Below, piece after piece: positions 36,275 to 47,700 of a stretch of 64,000 bases of DNA. The stretch is from NCBI GenBank assembly GCA_001986395.2, contig MQVO02000009.1:992001-1056000 (forward strand). Direction: 5' to 3'. The position numbers were made by a program, and so were the translations under genes. The DNA is from Irpex lacteus (lineage: Eukaryota > Basidiomycota > Agaricomycetes > Polyporales > Irpicaceae). The notes beneath the pieces are model-generated. The model was not told the origin of the DNA. It was given only the letters and a program-made list of their open reading frames with translations, and searched no databases. Within the stretch, counting starts at the first letter, position 1. Every line of letters begins with the position of its first letter.

Positions 36275-37264
36275 ATGAGCTCGCAAATACTTTATGACTC
36301 GCCTCAGCAGTCTCCTATAGAAGAGGATATCAGCCGAGCACACTCGCATCATGAACCAGGCGCTTCGCCGACAACCAAGACGGACAGACAGAGGCAGAAG
36401 CAGCGAGCAGAGGGGCCTTTTGTAGATGGCGTGGATGAGGAGTCGTCGTCGGATGAAGGCGAAGACAAACGAGGTAGCTACCCACCAAATAACGATGAAG
36501 CAGAGGAGTCCAGGAGGATAGAAGAGGTGTGTGCATAGACGCATGTGGTCATAACAGTTTCGCCGACTGATGCGGTGGTATTTCAAGAACCTCAGGAAGT
36601 GGGAGTTGGCGGAGAAGGAGCGACGAAGAGCAGCAAGGGATTCAACGTCGACGGCTGCTTCGTCCTCGCTTGTAGGCGACGTTGCTAAACGAGCTAGTCT
36701 ACTATGGTCAGGCAAACGGTCAAGACCGCCTGTACAAGGCCTTGGACAACATCATGTTGTACCGACGACAGACGAAGGAGTAGCATTAGACGAGTTGGAC
36801 AACGATACAATAGCTGTCGCAACACCCGATCCCGAAAATCCTTTCAAAACGCCCAATGCATCGACCGTCTCGCTGAATACGCCGGACGACCCTGCAATCA
36901 TGACAGAAGCCTCCGCCGGCACTGATTCCCTCACCACGCCGACGAAAGCCGGCTTCAGGAAATCTTTGCCTCACCCTCCGAAACCCCTTGACCTCCCAGA
37001 ACCGAGATCACCGCCTCCTCGAAGTGGTACTCCACATACTAACCAGCCACCTGAACCTATGCCTCCACCAACGATTACTGCGGATGTGCATGAGGAGGAG
37101 TTGCCAGAGAAACGGTGGTGGACAGACTGGTTGTGTGGGTGTCGAGAACGGGAAGAAAATCAGGTAAGCTCACGGTTACCCACGTTCGTGACTTCTCTAC
37201 CCGGGACGTTGTGGGCTGACTTTGTGATATTTCACAGGCTGCTCGGACTAATCCCTTCGAATGA
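36275..37264 (+). CDS. Uncharacterised charged protein, C-terminus TNPFE
   Basis: I do not recognise the family. The ATG at 36275 gives MSSQILYDSPQQSPIEEDIS, followed by an acidic and Gln/Arg-rich leader. A 52-base intron (about 36526-36557) joins RIEE to the best-conserved-looking block, FRRLMRWYFKNLRKWELAEK then ERRRAARDS, a basic amphipathic helix. The middle is rich in Pro, Ser and Thr (for example KSLPHPPKPLDLPEPRSPPP). Near the end LPEKRWWTDWLCGCREREEN has paired Trp and Cys, and a last small exon reached by an intron near 37164-37238 adds AARTNPFE. The NPF tripeptide is a known EH-domain ligand, so an endocytic link is possible. The CGC could be a lipidation site. No signal peptide or membrane helix. 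Confidence 0.65.
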
Positions 37265-38380
37265 TTCACCAACATACACGTCCCCCGTGCAATGCATACG
37301 TCGTCTCGTAGCATGTCTCACACCTCTCCCTACTACGCTGGTTTACGCTTACGTCGATGTTGGTCTCATACTTGTATCCTTATTACCCTCGGACGCTTTT
37401 CTACTTCGGTTTACTTTGACAGCTTTCTATGATCATGCAGGAACTCAGACCATATTCGTGCCGGACATTCCTTTTTTGCGGACAAACACTCATTGCTAAG
37501 TACACTTTATACATTCTTGCGAACTTTTTACCCCACAAAGGCTCAATACGTGAGGTGCTCAGCTCATGCGACTGCTTCACGTCAATTATCCTGCTCCTGG
37601 CGTGCAACTAGAACGAGGCCTTCGATTCCTGTAAAGGGCCCGCCGTGCAGTTGATGCCCGTCCATAGCGCGGCCGGTCATCAAATGACGGACAGCGGTAT
37701 GTATGTTTCTTTGCCGTTTCCGGCACTCATGTAGGCATACGCCATCAGGGTTCCGGTTTACGTCTTGCCAAGATTCGCCATATGTTGTGTGTCCGTGGGG
37801 TGTCTTGTGGGCACTGACTCCGAGTAAGTACGCGTACTTATGTCCGCGAGTTCAAGTTCGAGTTGAATCGATATATACATAAGGCCTGTGTACATGCAGA
37901 AAAACATCAGAGAATAGTTCCCGCCGCTACTTAGCTCAGGAAAGAGAGGAGATAACGCAGAATAAATGTTAAAAGCTAGTAACGCCGTGAGTGATACTGG
38001 TGCTAAAAGAATGCTTTTCACGGTCATGATATATTCTTAGCACCTGTTGGCGACCTGGAGTTTATTCTCGAACCGTAGATACGCAGACAGCGATGAGCTT
38101 GGGTCACTAGACCGAAAGACTCGTCCAATTTATTCCATCCCAGGTTTAACCGGACAACACTCAGGTTGACTAAAGTAGGCAGTTCACGAAGTTCACGAAA
38201 GCGATACGGACAAGCATATATTCATACGATCAAGCGCGAGACGATACAGTCATGTATACGAACAATCCACGACATCGCTTGACTGTATTTAACGAGCCCA
38301 GCACGACACTTTCTACAAACCGATGAGTTAGTATTCTCGCTGATACAATTTCAAGCGATCTACTGACCTGGTGCAGACGC
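37265..38380. other. Intergenic region of about 1.1 kb
   Basis: No convincing gene on either strand. It holds the 3' flanks of the 36275 gene and of hydrophobin 3. An AT-rich part lies near 37900-38050. Confidence 0.5.
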
Positions 38381-38918
38381 TTAGAGGGTGACCGGGACGC
38401 AGCCGATGGAGATGAGGCTTCCCTGTAAACCGTGCGTGTTAGCAAAACGATGGTATGGCTGCCGTATTAACAAGTACTTACGAAGCTGTTGTTCTCGCAG
38501 CAAACGGGACTAGCGCTGCAAGTCTGGCCACTGCCAACGCCAATGACGGAGATGGGGGAGCAGCCGAGACCTACGAGGGCAGTCACGTCCGAGAGGACGA
38601 CGCCGAGGAGCCCGAGAGCCTTGGTTGCGTCGGCTGAGCTGGCCTGCAACATACGCATATTCAGAACCGACTCTTGGAGGAAACAATTGGGCTAGCTAGT
38701 GCACTTACGGACTGGACACTGTTGCAGCACTGGAGAGAACTAGTATTGCAGTTGCCCGCGGGGATGGTGGCAGTAGAGGCGGGGGGCGTGACCGTGACCG
38801 TCTTCGTCGTGGCAGGGGTGGTGGTGGGCGAGCCCCAACGCTTCTCAGCGGGAGCTGGTGTGGCGACCGCAAGGGCAGTGAGAACAAGGACAGAGATGGC
38901 AGAGATGCGAGAGAACAT
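38381..38918 (-). CDS. Class I hydrophobin 3
   Basis: Signal peptide [20 protein letters not shown] is followed by [20 protein letters not shown] with the same Lys-Arg site as hydrophobin 2. The cysteine core is complete: [10 protein letters not shown] (C1, C2-C3), a C4 region [20 protein letters not shown] (C4, C5), [10 protein letters not shown] (C6-C7) and [12 protein letters not shown] (C8). Three exons, with introns placed as in the other two genes; the last exon starts at about 38426 and codes only the final strand. The gene has a TATA box about 70 bases upstream of its ATG. Secreted, self-assembling surface protein by family knowledge. Confidence 0.95.
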
Positions 38919-38986
38919 GTTGGAAGGCTCGAGAGGAAGTCTGCGGGTAATGCTGGGACTGCTGAAACCAAATGGCGAGGGGCCTG

Positions 38987-38995
38987 TATTTATAT
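38987..38995 (-). promoter_or_regulatory. TATA box of hydrophobin 3
   Basis: Read on the minus strand this is ATATAAATA, about 70 bases upstream of the start codon, the same arrangement as at hydrophobin 2. Confidence 0.65.
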
Positions 38996-41057
38996 GCGAG
39001 ACACACCTGGCGTTCAAAGGATATCTTTAGATTTCGGTGTTTTGGTATTTGTTCGTTTATTCACCATGACGTCCAAAATTTTGCGGGAAGGGGGTGTCAG
39101 AAGATTGCCGCACTGTGAGCGACTCAGATCCCACAGTCTTGACAGAAATTGACAATTAGGCTCCACAGCGTCAACGCCCAATGCATGCAAACTCGCGGTT
39201 CCGCACAGGAGAATGCATGGCGAGAAGGTCCTCTGACGTGAGTGAGTGAGAAGCTGGTGTTCTGTAACTTCTATGATTCGCTAGACTGGACATCGAGCGT
39301 GCAGGGTCGCCTCACGAGGTGTCGCCTACGTCGTAAGCCATGCATTGTGAACGTTTTTTCGGCATTTCTAAAGGTGTTTTGGGTTGGACGCGCGACCCTG
39401 CGGATACCTGAAAGCCGTAAAGACCATCTTCCAGCGCAAGCAAGACTCCGTCTCTTGGGTCACGGAGGCCCAGACATGTCATATCACACTGCCATCTGGA
39501 GTTGAATCTATGGCATAATATGAATTGCGAACTGTCAAAGCAAAATGCAGTAGACGTCACCTGGTAGAGTATTCATGCCTAGTATGTGTAGGTTGCTTGA
39601 GGGGCCTGAACGCGGTTTTTTCAACCGACGGAGTAGCCACATTACCCGCTGATGATGGGAATCTTCCGTGGCTGCTTCGTGTTATGGAAGAACGTAAGAC
39701 GAAGCAGCAACGAGCGACACCCGACGCGCATGGTCCGTAAAATCAACTCGTGGAGAGAAGATGGGCTAAGGGCTCGTCGATGGCAGGAACCAGCATATGT
39801 ATGGCCGCCACGTAGAGGGATATGATACGTCAGGCTGGAGCACTGGTGCATCTATGCGTCCTTGCTTTTATTCAAATGCTCGACCGCTCACCAGCGATTG
39901 GTTGGTAACTTGGTATGGCCGTCCATCAGCAGGCTTGCTTCGAGTTGCAAACCAGAAGCAACTCCCCGGAAGACGCATTATACTTTTCCAAGCTGGTCGA
40001 AGTCATTCTTCAGGCTCCGGGAGGAAGACGTCTCTGGAGTCTGCAACATGAGGCTCATGATGAAAGTTGTTAGTCTCGGATCCAGCCGTTGTGAGCTCTG
40101 TCCGAAAGAAGAAGGAGGCAGCAGACACGGACAGAGCTAGACGTCTGGTGTATTTGCGCGGGCGCTCGTAGGTCATCCCGGACCGGCTGCTTTGCAGCGA
40201 GGGCACAGCGAATGGTGAGCTGGCCACACGGAGTATTGCCTTACCTAGGCTCGTCATCAGGCTTCGTATTGTACACAGACAAGTTGATCAATTATTTTTT
40301 TGTAAAATTCTCGTCTAAATATGTGCCAATGATCATTCAACCACTGCATTCACCCAAATCTTGAGCCAAAGCACATCAGGAAAAACGGTTTGGCGCCGGA
40401 GCAGGGCCATCAATTCGTAGCCCCCGTACCTTCCGCTGTTTCTACGGAGCTCCAGGAGCGGTCTGTAGCTGGCTGTTCCTTCTTCGTAGACCCAGGGATA
40501 TCTTGGAGATATTGCTTAGGCTTCTCTGTGCTTGGAAAATGGCTAGCATGCACGTGCATTGAGTAACGCTGCGGGACGACTTTACCATACTCACACATAT
40601 AATTTATTAAGGTTCACGAGCTCCGGATTGTCTGAACTATTGTGCTAGTCATTGCTTGTGAGCACTTGTTAATAAGTAACGAAAGCGCGCCTGAGACCTT
40701 GAACTTCACCCAGGCATTGACTGCATACATATTTCCCGCCACCTAGTAAAATCCTCGTGTCGCGTAGGATTTGCGTCGTTGAACGGGGGGCACTCTGTGC
40801 GTACTTCTGCCACGACTAAGGCCTAACTACTTACTAAGTTAGTTTAGCGCCTCTCACGTGCTAGTGCTTCACTTTGTTGATATTTCCCACGGAGTGTTGC
40901 AACTTCAACTTCGGCGCTCGCTACTCGCGGTTACTTGCCACTTCCCCTTCCCCTTCATCTCACTCTAAGGGCTCGCGCGTGCCTTTGCAGGTTGGAATCT
41001 TCGCTATCACGACGTAAGGGCTTGGAGCCCTATTGTCAAGCTCTTATTGGGCTGGGC
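38996..41057. other. Gene-poor stretch of about 2 kb
   Basis: Both strands were read; the open frames are short and share no motif with known families. No terminal repeats or transposase-like sequence were seen. The final 150 bases are pyrimidine-rich and may be the leader of the putative small gene at 41058. Confidence 0.5.
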
Positions 41058-41712
41058 ATGTCTCAAGATGGAGATGTGGGGTAGTGGGATGTCAAACCCG
41101 GTGAGCTTTTGACTTCTACGTGTCGCCATCGACTCGTCGATTTACTAATTTCTTAGAATAGTGTCTACACTGCACGAACAGATCATTGCGACGCGACGGC
41201 AGCAAGATCAGTACGGTCCTCCTCTTGCGGTAAGTATGTCCCTCGCCTGGCAGTCAGTCATCGCACTCATTCCCGCAACGCACACCCACCACATGCAAGA
41301 AATCAACTCGCGGCAAGCATAATCTCACCGCTAATGAATGAATTGACAAGCAATTGGTCATTTGTCGCAGGGCATAGAGGTAAGTCGCCCGGGAGGAGTC
41401 CAGTGATGGATGGATATGCATATGTGACTGCTCAGGCTTGGTAAGTCTCGTTTGGATTTCGATTATGATACCTTCCTAACCACATCTCCGTAATAGGTGA
41501 ACTCCTATCATAGACTTACATATGCTACTCCGATATCTGGAGAAGCTGCTGTTTCTGTGCGGGCGACACTCGCTACGGCATCTCGGGGTCCTGTCGTGCC
41601 TGTGTTTGTATATGCCTCAGTGTCTGTCTCGGAGTCCGTTAAAGTCGTAGTAGAATTGTTTGTATATAGTAGCCTCTACCTAATAAATGGTTTTCGTTGT
41701 CTATATACCTGA
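41058..41712 (+). CDS. Putative small multi-exon gene with micro-exon(s)
   Basis: A chain of strong splice signals suggests a gene. ATG at 41058 reads MSQDGDVG to a GTAGTG donor at 41081. An acceptor at 41156 follows a TTTACTAAT branch site, and exon 41157-41229 continues in frame (IVSTLHEQIIATRRQQDQYG then PPLA) to a GTAAGT donor. A nine-base exon 41371-41379 (GIE) is flanked by CGCAG and GTAAGT, and a possible five-base exon 41436-41440 by CTCAG and GTAAGT. The remaining coding end is uncertain: using the acceptor at 41496 directly after the nine-base exon gives an open frame to 41712. I do not recognise the product. It could also be a spliced non-coding RNA. Confidence 0.35.
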
Positions 41713-42440
41713 ACTTGAGTGGGATATGACCTGCTCCAAGAGATTTGGCAGTAACTCTCATGTACTAGTGGTACTACTCTATGCTACGAGGCGTTGGCAC
41801 GCTGCTACGACGTGCTCCTGAGAACATAGAGGGCGCTCCCGGCCGCTCCATTTCTGGGGTTTGTCTACCGCTCTCCCAGTTCTCCTGAGCGCCCGGATCT
41901 GTGAGGAGACTCTGCCGTTTTTCCTGATGGCACACTGTGCCCGTGCACAGTGTACCCAATTCGGTATCAAAATTGATTCAAAGTCGATGGATGGCTTTTA
42001 CACTACTCCTAGCTATATTCTGTATCTCAGATGTAAAAACACGTTGGGATAGGCTGCGAAAAGCGGGCAGAGTCCCAGCGAGATTGGCTGTTTTCCGCCC
42101 GGTCCGGAATGACCTACGAGCGCCCGCGCAAATACACCAGACGTCTAGCTCGTTCCGCTCTCTGCTGCCTCCTTCTCAAAGCGGAAAAGAGCTCTATGAC
42201 GTCTGGTTCGAGACTAGAAAGTTGTAAGTGAGTCGACCTCCGAGAAAAGATACTATGAAGGATAACAACTTTTCTTACTATTAGACGCCGTGTTTCTTAC
42301 TGATATCGCTAAATGTACTTACCCAATAATGAACCACTTTAATCCGGAAGACGCGTTCGAGCGCCCTGAATCCTGCTTCTACCAGGGCCACCGTCTTGTC
42401 TCTGCTTTCATTTGTAGACTCTGAATTCTTGGCTCAGAAA
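41713..42440. other. Intergenic region with imperfect inverted repeat
   Basis: No gene recognised. The stretch holds a perfect nine-base hairpin and a longer imperfect inverted repeat (listed separately), and ends as the upstream region of SSL1. Confidence 0.5.
41908..42079. repeat. Imperfect inverted repeat with internal hairpin
   Basis: GACTCTGCCGTTTTTCC near 41909-41925 is matched in inverted orientation by GCGAAAAGCGGGCAGAGTC near 42057-42075, with about 130 bases between. Inside lies a perfect palindrome, ACACTGTGC and GCACAGTGT around a four-base loop (41932-41953). It could be a remnant of a small foldback element. Confidence 0.4.
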
Positions 42441-44127
42441 ATGCCACCAAGAAGAATAAGCGACATGTACATGGACGTTGACTCCGATGAGTCCGACGTG
42501 TCTATACTAGGCGACGACGCAGGTCCTCGAAAGTCTAAAGGGAAAGGGAAAGCAATTGACAGAGGCAAAGACAAGGGGAAAAGCAAAGCAAAAGAAGTAT
42601 GTATGTAATTGATCCGATTATGTAGGCTGAGAGGTACTTACACACATTGCAGCAACCATATGCATGGGAGGCGTCGTATGTTCGTTCTTGGGATACCGTT
42701 CAGGAGGACGAGACAGGGAGCTTGCAAGGAGCTGTACAAGACCTTATAGCCCGAGGACGCAGGAAACGGTACGTGCACCATACTCTTCTTGTTTGAACTT
42801 TGCTAAGCGTTCTCTAAGACTGCTTGCTCCTGCAGCTGCTATCCGAAGAACTATCATTCGCCACCTCATAATACTGCTGGACTTATCCTCCGCCATGATG
42901 GACCGCGACATGCGACCGACGCGATTTGACCTTACGCTGCAATACACGCGAGAGTTCATAACGGAATGGTTTGACCAAAACCCTCTGGGGCAGATAGGGA
43001 TTGTCGGTATGCGAAGTGGTATCGGAGAACGTATAGGAGAGATGTCAGGTTCGTGCAAGTCTTCAAGCTTTGTGTCTTCGCTTTGACTCTTTTGGTGCGC
43101 AGGTAATCCCCAGGACGTTCTGAGAGCTATATCAGAGCGACATAAGCTAGAACCCAATGGCGAGCCAAGTCTACAAAATGCGATTGAAATGGCTCGTAGC
43201 AGTATGAGGTACACCCAAACCCCACGTTTAGTCCTCACCGCTAATGACACTCTGCTTTAGCCATCTGCCCACTCACTCCTCCCGAGAGATCATCGCAATA
43301 TTCGGCTCGCTCACAACATGCGACCCCGGCAATATCCACGACACGTTGAACGAATGCGTCAAGGACCGCATACGCATATCCATGGTCGCCCTCGCCGCCG
43401 AGATGAAAATCTGTCGCGAGCTATGTGACAAAACCGGTGGTGCGTACCCGTCCCTCCCTACACGTTCTCAGCTGGATTTCGTATTCGAACATTATCTGAG
43501 TATAGGAGGGTAGGTCAATTCGGCGTCGCACTCAACGAAGGTCACTTCAAAGACGCGCTCTTCGAACTCATACCGCCACCAGCCCAACGCGCCGTCGCGC
43601 GTACAACTGGACCAGGAACTGGCGGCAACCCCCCTGCGGCCGACTTGATGATGATGGGCTTCCCGACACGACTGCCGGTCACATCTCCTCCCGCACTTTG
43701 CGTCTGCCACTCCGAATTGAAGAGCGAAGGCTTCCTGTGTCCGCGGTGTTCTGCGAAGATCTGCGACGTGCCAACGGACTGTGACGTCTGCGGGTTGATG
43801 ATTGTCAGCTCGCCGCATCTGGCGAGGAGTTATCACCATTTGTTTCCGGTGAAGCCTTATCAGCCTGTGTAAGTCTTATTATCGTTCGCTGAGACTTCGT
43901 CTGACGCGTTATATCATAGGAAAACGTTGGATGGGGCCTCGAATTCAAGCTCGACGTGTCATGCCTGCGCGATTCCCTTTCGCGAGATGGCAGGGTCGGC
44001 TCCAACATCTGAGGGCATGAGTCCGTTGGGGAGGTATCGATGCCCGGAGTGCTCCAAGGACTTTTGTGGGGACTGTGATGTGTTCGTGCACGATGTCGTA
44101 CACTGCTGCCCAGGATGTGGCAAGTAG
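42441..44127 (+). CDS. SSL1: Ssl1/p44, TFIIH core subunit
   Basis: The ATG at 42441 starts [20 protein letters not shown], followed by a Lys/Gly-rich leader. After short introns comes [20 protein letters not shown], then the von Willebrand A domain: [50 protein letters not shown] and [16 protein letters not shown]. The zinc-binding C-terminus has [20 protein letters not shown] then [12 protein letters not shown], and the final C4C4 RING-like part [24 protein letters not shown] and VHCCPGCGK. Ssl1 stimulates the Rad3/XPD helicase in transcription initiation and nucleotide excision repair. The set of domains and about 460-residue length agree with the family. The metal-site signature reads DLSSA rather than D-x-S-x-S, within normal variation for this subunit. 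Confidence 0.95.
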
Positions 44128-44548
44128 GTCCCTTAACTCCAGCTCATTACTGTCGCACTGATATGTCTGTACGGGGTGTCGTGTGGTTGATACAATTGAT
44201 ATTGTTGAGGACTGCTTTGATAACACACTCGTCAATGTTTGGCATTCACTGCGAAACCCCGTACCCGTCGTCGTAAAGTAGGGCTGGTCCCCTCTCTCAA
44301 TCCTGCTCGGTGCATTCATTGTTCAACTTCTGGTCTCGCGGCTCATACAGACCACCGTGACTGGATCGTACGTATTCGTCAGTTAATCTTAGCGATTCGT
44401 ACACGTCAGGCAATGTTATCTATACAGTACGCGTTGGTGTTCGTTTGCATTCAGCGAGCTTTGTGATCAAGGCACCTTCAACAAAAGATTTCTATCCAGT
44501 ACATAGCCCACAGATCTATTCCAAACTCTTTGCAACATCACTCAACAT
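44128..44548. other. Intergenic region between converging genes
   Basis: The 3' flanks of SSL1 and the first FunK1 kinase. Nothing else is evident. Confidence 0.5.
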
Positions 44549-47500
44549 TTATCGCCTCCGCTTCGACGTCGACGCTCTAGCTACCGCTTTCCCTTTACCA
44601 GCCTCCTCCGCCACTGCTCTCGTTCTCGACCGCGTGACCCTCGTGGAAGATGAGGCCACTTCGGTAGCCTGATCAACCTTCTCGGGATCGATAGCCCTCC
44701 TTCGTGACCGCGCAGCTCTCGTAGAAGAGTTGGCTACAACAGTAGTCGTATTATCCGTCCCCTTGGGTTCTGCGGCCCTCGTTCTTGACCTCGCTGCCCT
44801 CGGCTTACGAGAGGGGCCTGCACCGGCAGTCCTACCAGCCTTCTTCTCGGGAGCGGCGGCCCTCGTCCTTGGCCGCGTTGCCCTCGTAGAAGATGATGCT
44901 ACACCGGTAGTCGTGCCCGCTTTCTTCTTGGGCTCCGCGGCCTTTCGTCGCTTCGCAGGTCTGGGGGAAACTGCGTCCTCTGCGGCCCTTTGAGCGGCAC
45001 GAGCGGCTTTGCGGTCTTGATCGTCTGGATCGGGCTTGAGCGGCGCGACCAGGATGTCCTGCTCTTCCAACGACTTCGCTATCTTTTTGAAGGCGTTGGC
45101 AAAAACGGTGTGCAAGTCTTGGCAGACGGTCTTATCGATATTAAAGCCCGGTCGCTCAATCTTCCGGTAGTGATGATATAGAGTCCTTCGCAGTTCAATC
45201 AGCTGTGTGGTGATAAAGGAAAGATGGGGAGGGAGGGAGCGTAGCCGATTGTCGAAAGGAGTATCACCAGCACCCATAATCGCTGTTGCCCTCTCCTTAG
45301 TATAGAATAGACTTCGTGCGTACTTGCGCTGGTCTTCGGTGAGACGCGCATAGTCCACGCTCTCCGCGGCGCCAGATTTTGAACGCTTTCGCGTCGCGAG
45401 TCCGGTTTCCTTGTTAACGACGAAGTAAACGGCAATCCACCATATGGACTCGAGATCGTGGACCGGATTGTGGAAGAATGGTTGCCTGGTCGATGGAGGT
45501 GACGAATGAGAATCGGAAGGACCCGGGCCAGCGTCTGGTACTGGCGATTCCGAAAGGCTTTCATGACCACGGAGCTTCTTCCTGTTACTGACCATATTCT
45601 TCGCATCGGTATACCTGACCTCCTTGTCTTCCGGCACAGAATCAGAAAAGAGGTAGGCGCACACATCTACTTCGACAGCCATGAAATTAGAGGTTCCCTG
45701 TCCACGGATCAGTTCAAACAGAGGCGGTCATGGTTGCGCAAGTACGTACTGTTCGTATAGTATTTGTAGACATGTCATCCAGTCTCTTGGCGTATTCCAA
45801 GTCCGATAGCTTTGCCGTCTTCGTACGGGGAAGTAGAAGAATATTTCCAGGACTCATGTCACGGTGGACCCAACCTTGTCCGCACAAGTGCATGAAGAAG
45901 ATCCCTATTGCATTCACACTTAGTTGAGCATAGGCGAGAGGCTGAGCGCGTTTACCCCTACCCGATGCAATGTCCAATAGAGCAGTGAAGACACGGTGCA
46001 AGGACCGCACTCGCGATAACGGTTCACATCTTTCCGCGAAGACGCTTCTATGGTGATGTTTGTCGCCGTAAACTACTACCTTTCGCTGGTCTGGGTTTGT
46101 GATCAAGCGCGGGCGAGCAAATGGTCATTACGATTTAGCAGTATATCAATTGGTTATCACGGTACCTTCTGCGTAGTCCAAGCTCTCGCCACCTGCCGTC
46201 TGATTGGACTTGGCAGCATGCGAGGATTTATAGTTTGAGGTAGCGAAGAGAGAGAACGTCGCGGCATCTGCAGGAATCGGTTCTCCTCTCGTTGCCAGGG
46301 TACGTGTCCCATCTCGCTTCTCTCCGCCATCTTGCTCGTCTCTTATGTATACATCACCTCGAGCGACTTGGGTTAGAAACAACGCAGTCAGTTCTTCCTT
46401 GTCCTCTTCACTGAGGCTTTCCTCGTTGAGAATCTCCTCGAGAATTTCCCCCTCGTGCTTCCTGTCGTCGTCTACCCAGTGATCTTTGAGAACATGTCGT
46501 GTCTCCTGTTCGACGCCATCAACCACAGGCACTACCTCCCATACACGGGTACCACTTCCACGAAAAGCTTTCGCCCCATCGTCGTTGATCAACTGTGTCG
46601 TACGGTAGACTAGTTCCGTTACAACCGGAGCCCTGTTCGACTCGTCGACAGCCGGAGCTCCACTTGGCTTGTCGACAACTCGCACTACGATGTTGTACCT
46701 TGGTATCTCATTATCTTTGGCAGAGTAAATCGTCATTGTCGGGTCGAGACCAAGGTCTGCCTCGCTGCCGTACAGCATCGAGAGGAAGAAATGAGTGAGT
46801 TCCTCGTGTTTCTGCAAGTCGGGCTTAGCAAGATATACCAGTAGCATGAATCTCAGCGGAATTGTCATACCGTGATGAAGTTGAAAGGTTTAGATACAAG
46901 GACCTCTGTCCTGTTGCCCATCCAGATACGCATCGCGGTATTCTGGATGGTGAATCCAAACACAAAACGACGACGAGGATCCTCAACCATAATATGGTAC
47001 ATGCTCCAGCACAACTTCTTCACATCCTAAATTTTGATCGTTAGTATTCGGTTTCTGCGCAAATTGCGAACACAATACTTACATCTGCAAGGTTTTCTCG
47101 TGTATCACAAAGTTTGAATTCCGCTGTGGTAGCTATATCTCGCCACAACCTTCGTCGATCGTCCAAAAGACTCTGTCTGAATACGAAGTACCCGTCTGGT
47201 TTCCCATCCTTCTTGTCGAAGCAACACACCGGCGGGCTGTCGGGGTTACTCTCGTACTCTGTAGTCGCGCGCGGCGGTCTCTTGTAGTCGCTGACACATT
47301 TCTGTATGGCATCGATAATAGTAGCAAGCTTAGCGAATACTTCCTTCTCTTTCAAGTTCTCGGCGGCAACAGAGTCGCCTGCATGCTCGAAAGGGTCATG
47401 AGGGAAAGCGGCCCAGCGACCGTCAACGATGATTTTGCGTTTCCGAAGCTTGCTGAGTACCGCCTTCAAGTTGATACGTTTCGGAATGCGAGGAAGAATA

Positions 47501-47700
47501 TATTGCTTGAAGAATTCAAAGGCGAGTTCGTAGATGCAAGGCCCTAGGTCGCGTAAGATCGCTGTCCGAGAGCCTTCGAGCTGTCCCGGGCCGGCGTATC
47601 GAGGTGCAGAGTTGCAAGTGATAGATGAGCATCGTGAAAGTGGAGGGCCGTTGTCATCAAGGCTGTGAGTGGGAGGAGCTTTGGAAGTAGAGGGGCCCAT
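44549..47700 (-). CDS. FunK1 fungal kinase, copy 1 (HRD motif intact)
   Basis: The start used is MGPSTSKAPPTHSLDDNGPP at 47700; another ATG at 47729 (MDLEILFEP) would need an intron at GTATGG. The N-terminal part contains LEGSRTAILRDLG and FPHDPFEHAG. The kinase region starts with KKLCWSMYHIMVEDPRRRFV and TRVWEVVPVVDG, then HVLKDHWVDDDRKHEGEILE, as in the FunK1 family (fungal-specific kinases expanded in mushrooms). The catalytic loop is GQGWVHRDMSPGNILLLPRT, and the metal-binding motif reads SDLEYAKRLDD in place of DFG, as is usual in this family. A 46-base intron (about 45702-45747) restores RTGTSNFMAVEVDVCAYLF. HDLESIWWIAVYFVVNKETG follows. The last 150 residues are a basic Arg/Ser/Thr/Ala tail ending STSKRRR, probably for nuclear or nucleic-acid contact. 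Five or six exons, all in frame. Confidence 0.85.

Noticed and set aside
37758..38027. Minus-strand open frame with two hydrophobic stretches
   Set aside because: No splice signals, no known motif, and it begins close to an AT-rich 3' flank; chance open frame is the simpler reading.
38996..41057. Retrotransposon or LTR remnant in the gene-poor stretch
   Set aside because: I found no paired terminal repeats, no polymerase or integrase motifs, and no target-site duplication by eye.
44730..44993. Plus-strand open frame inside the FunK1 copy 1 tail
   Set aside because: It is a shadow of the repetitive Arg/Ser/Ala-coding tail on the minus strand.
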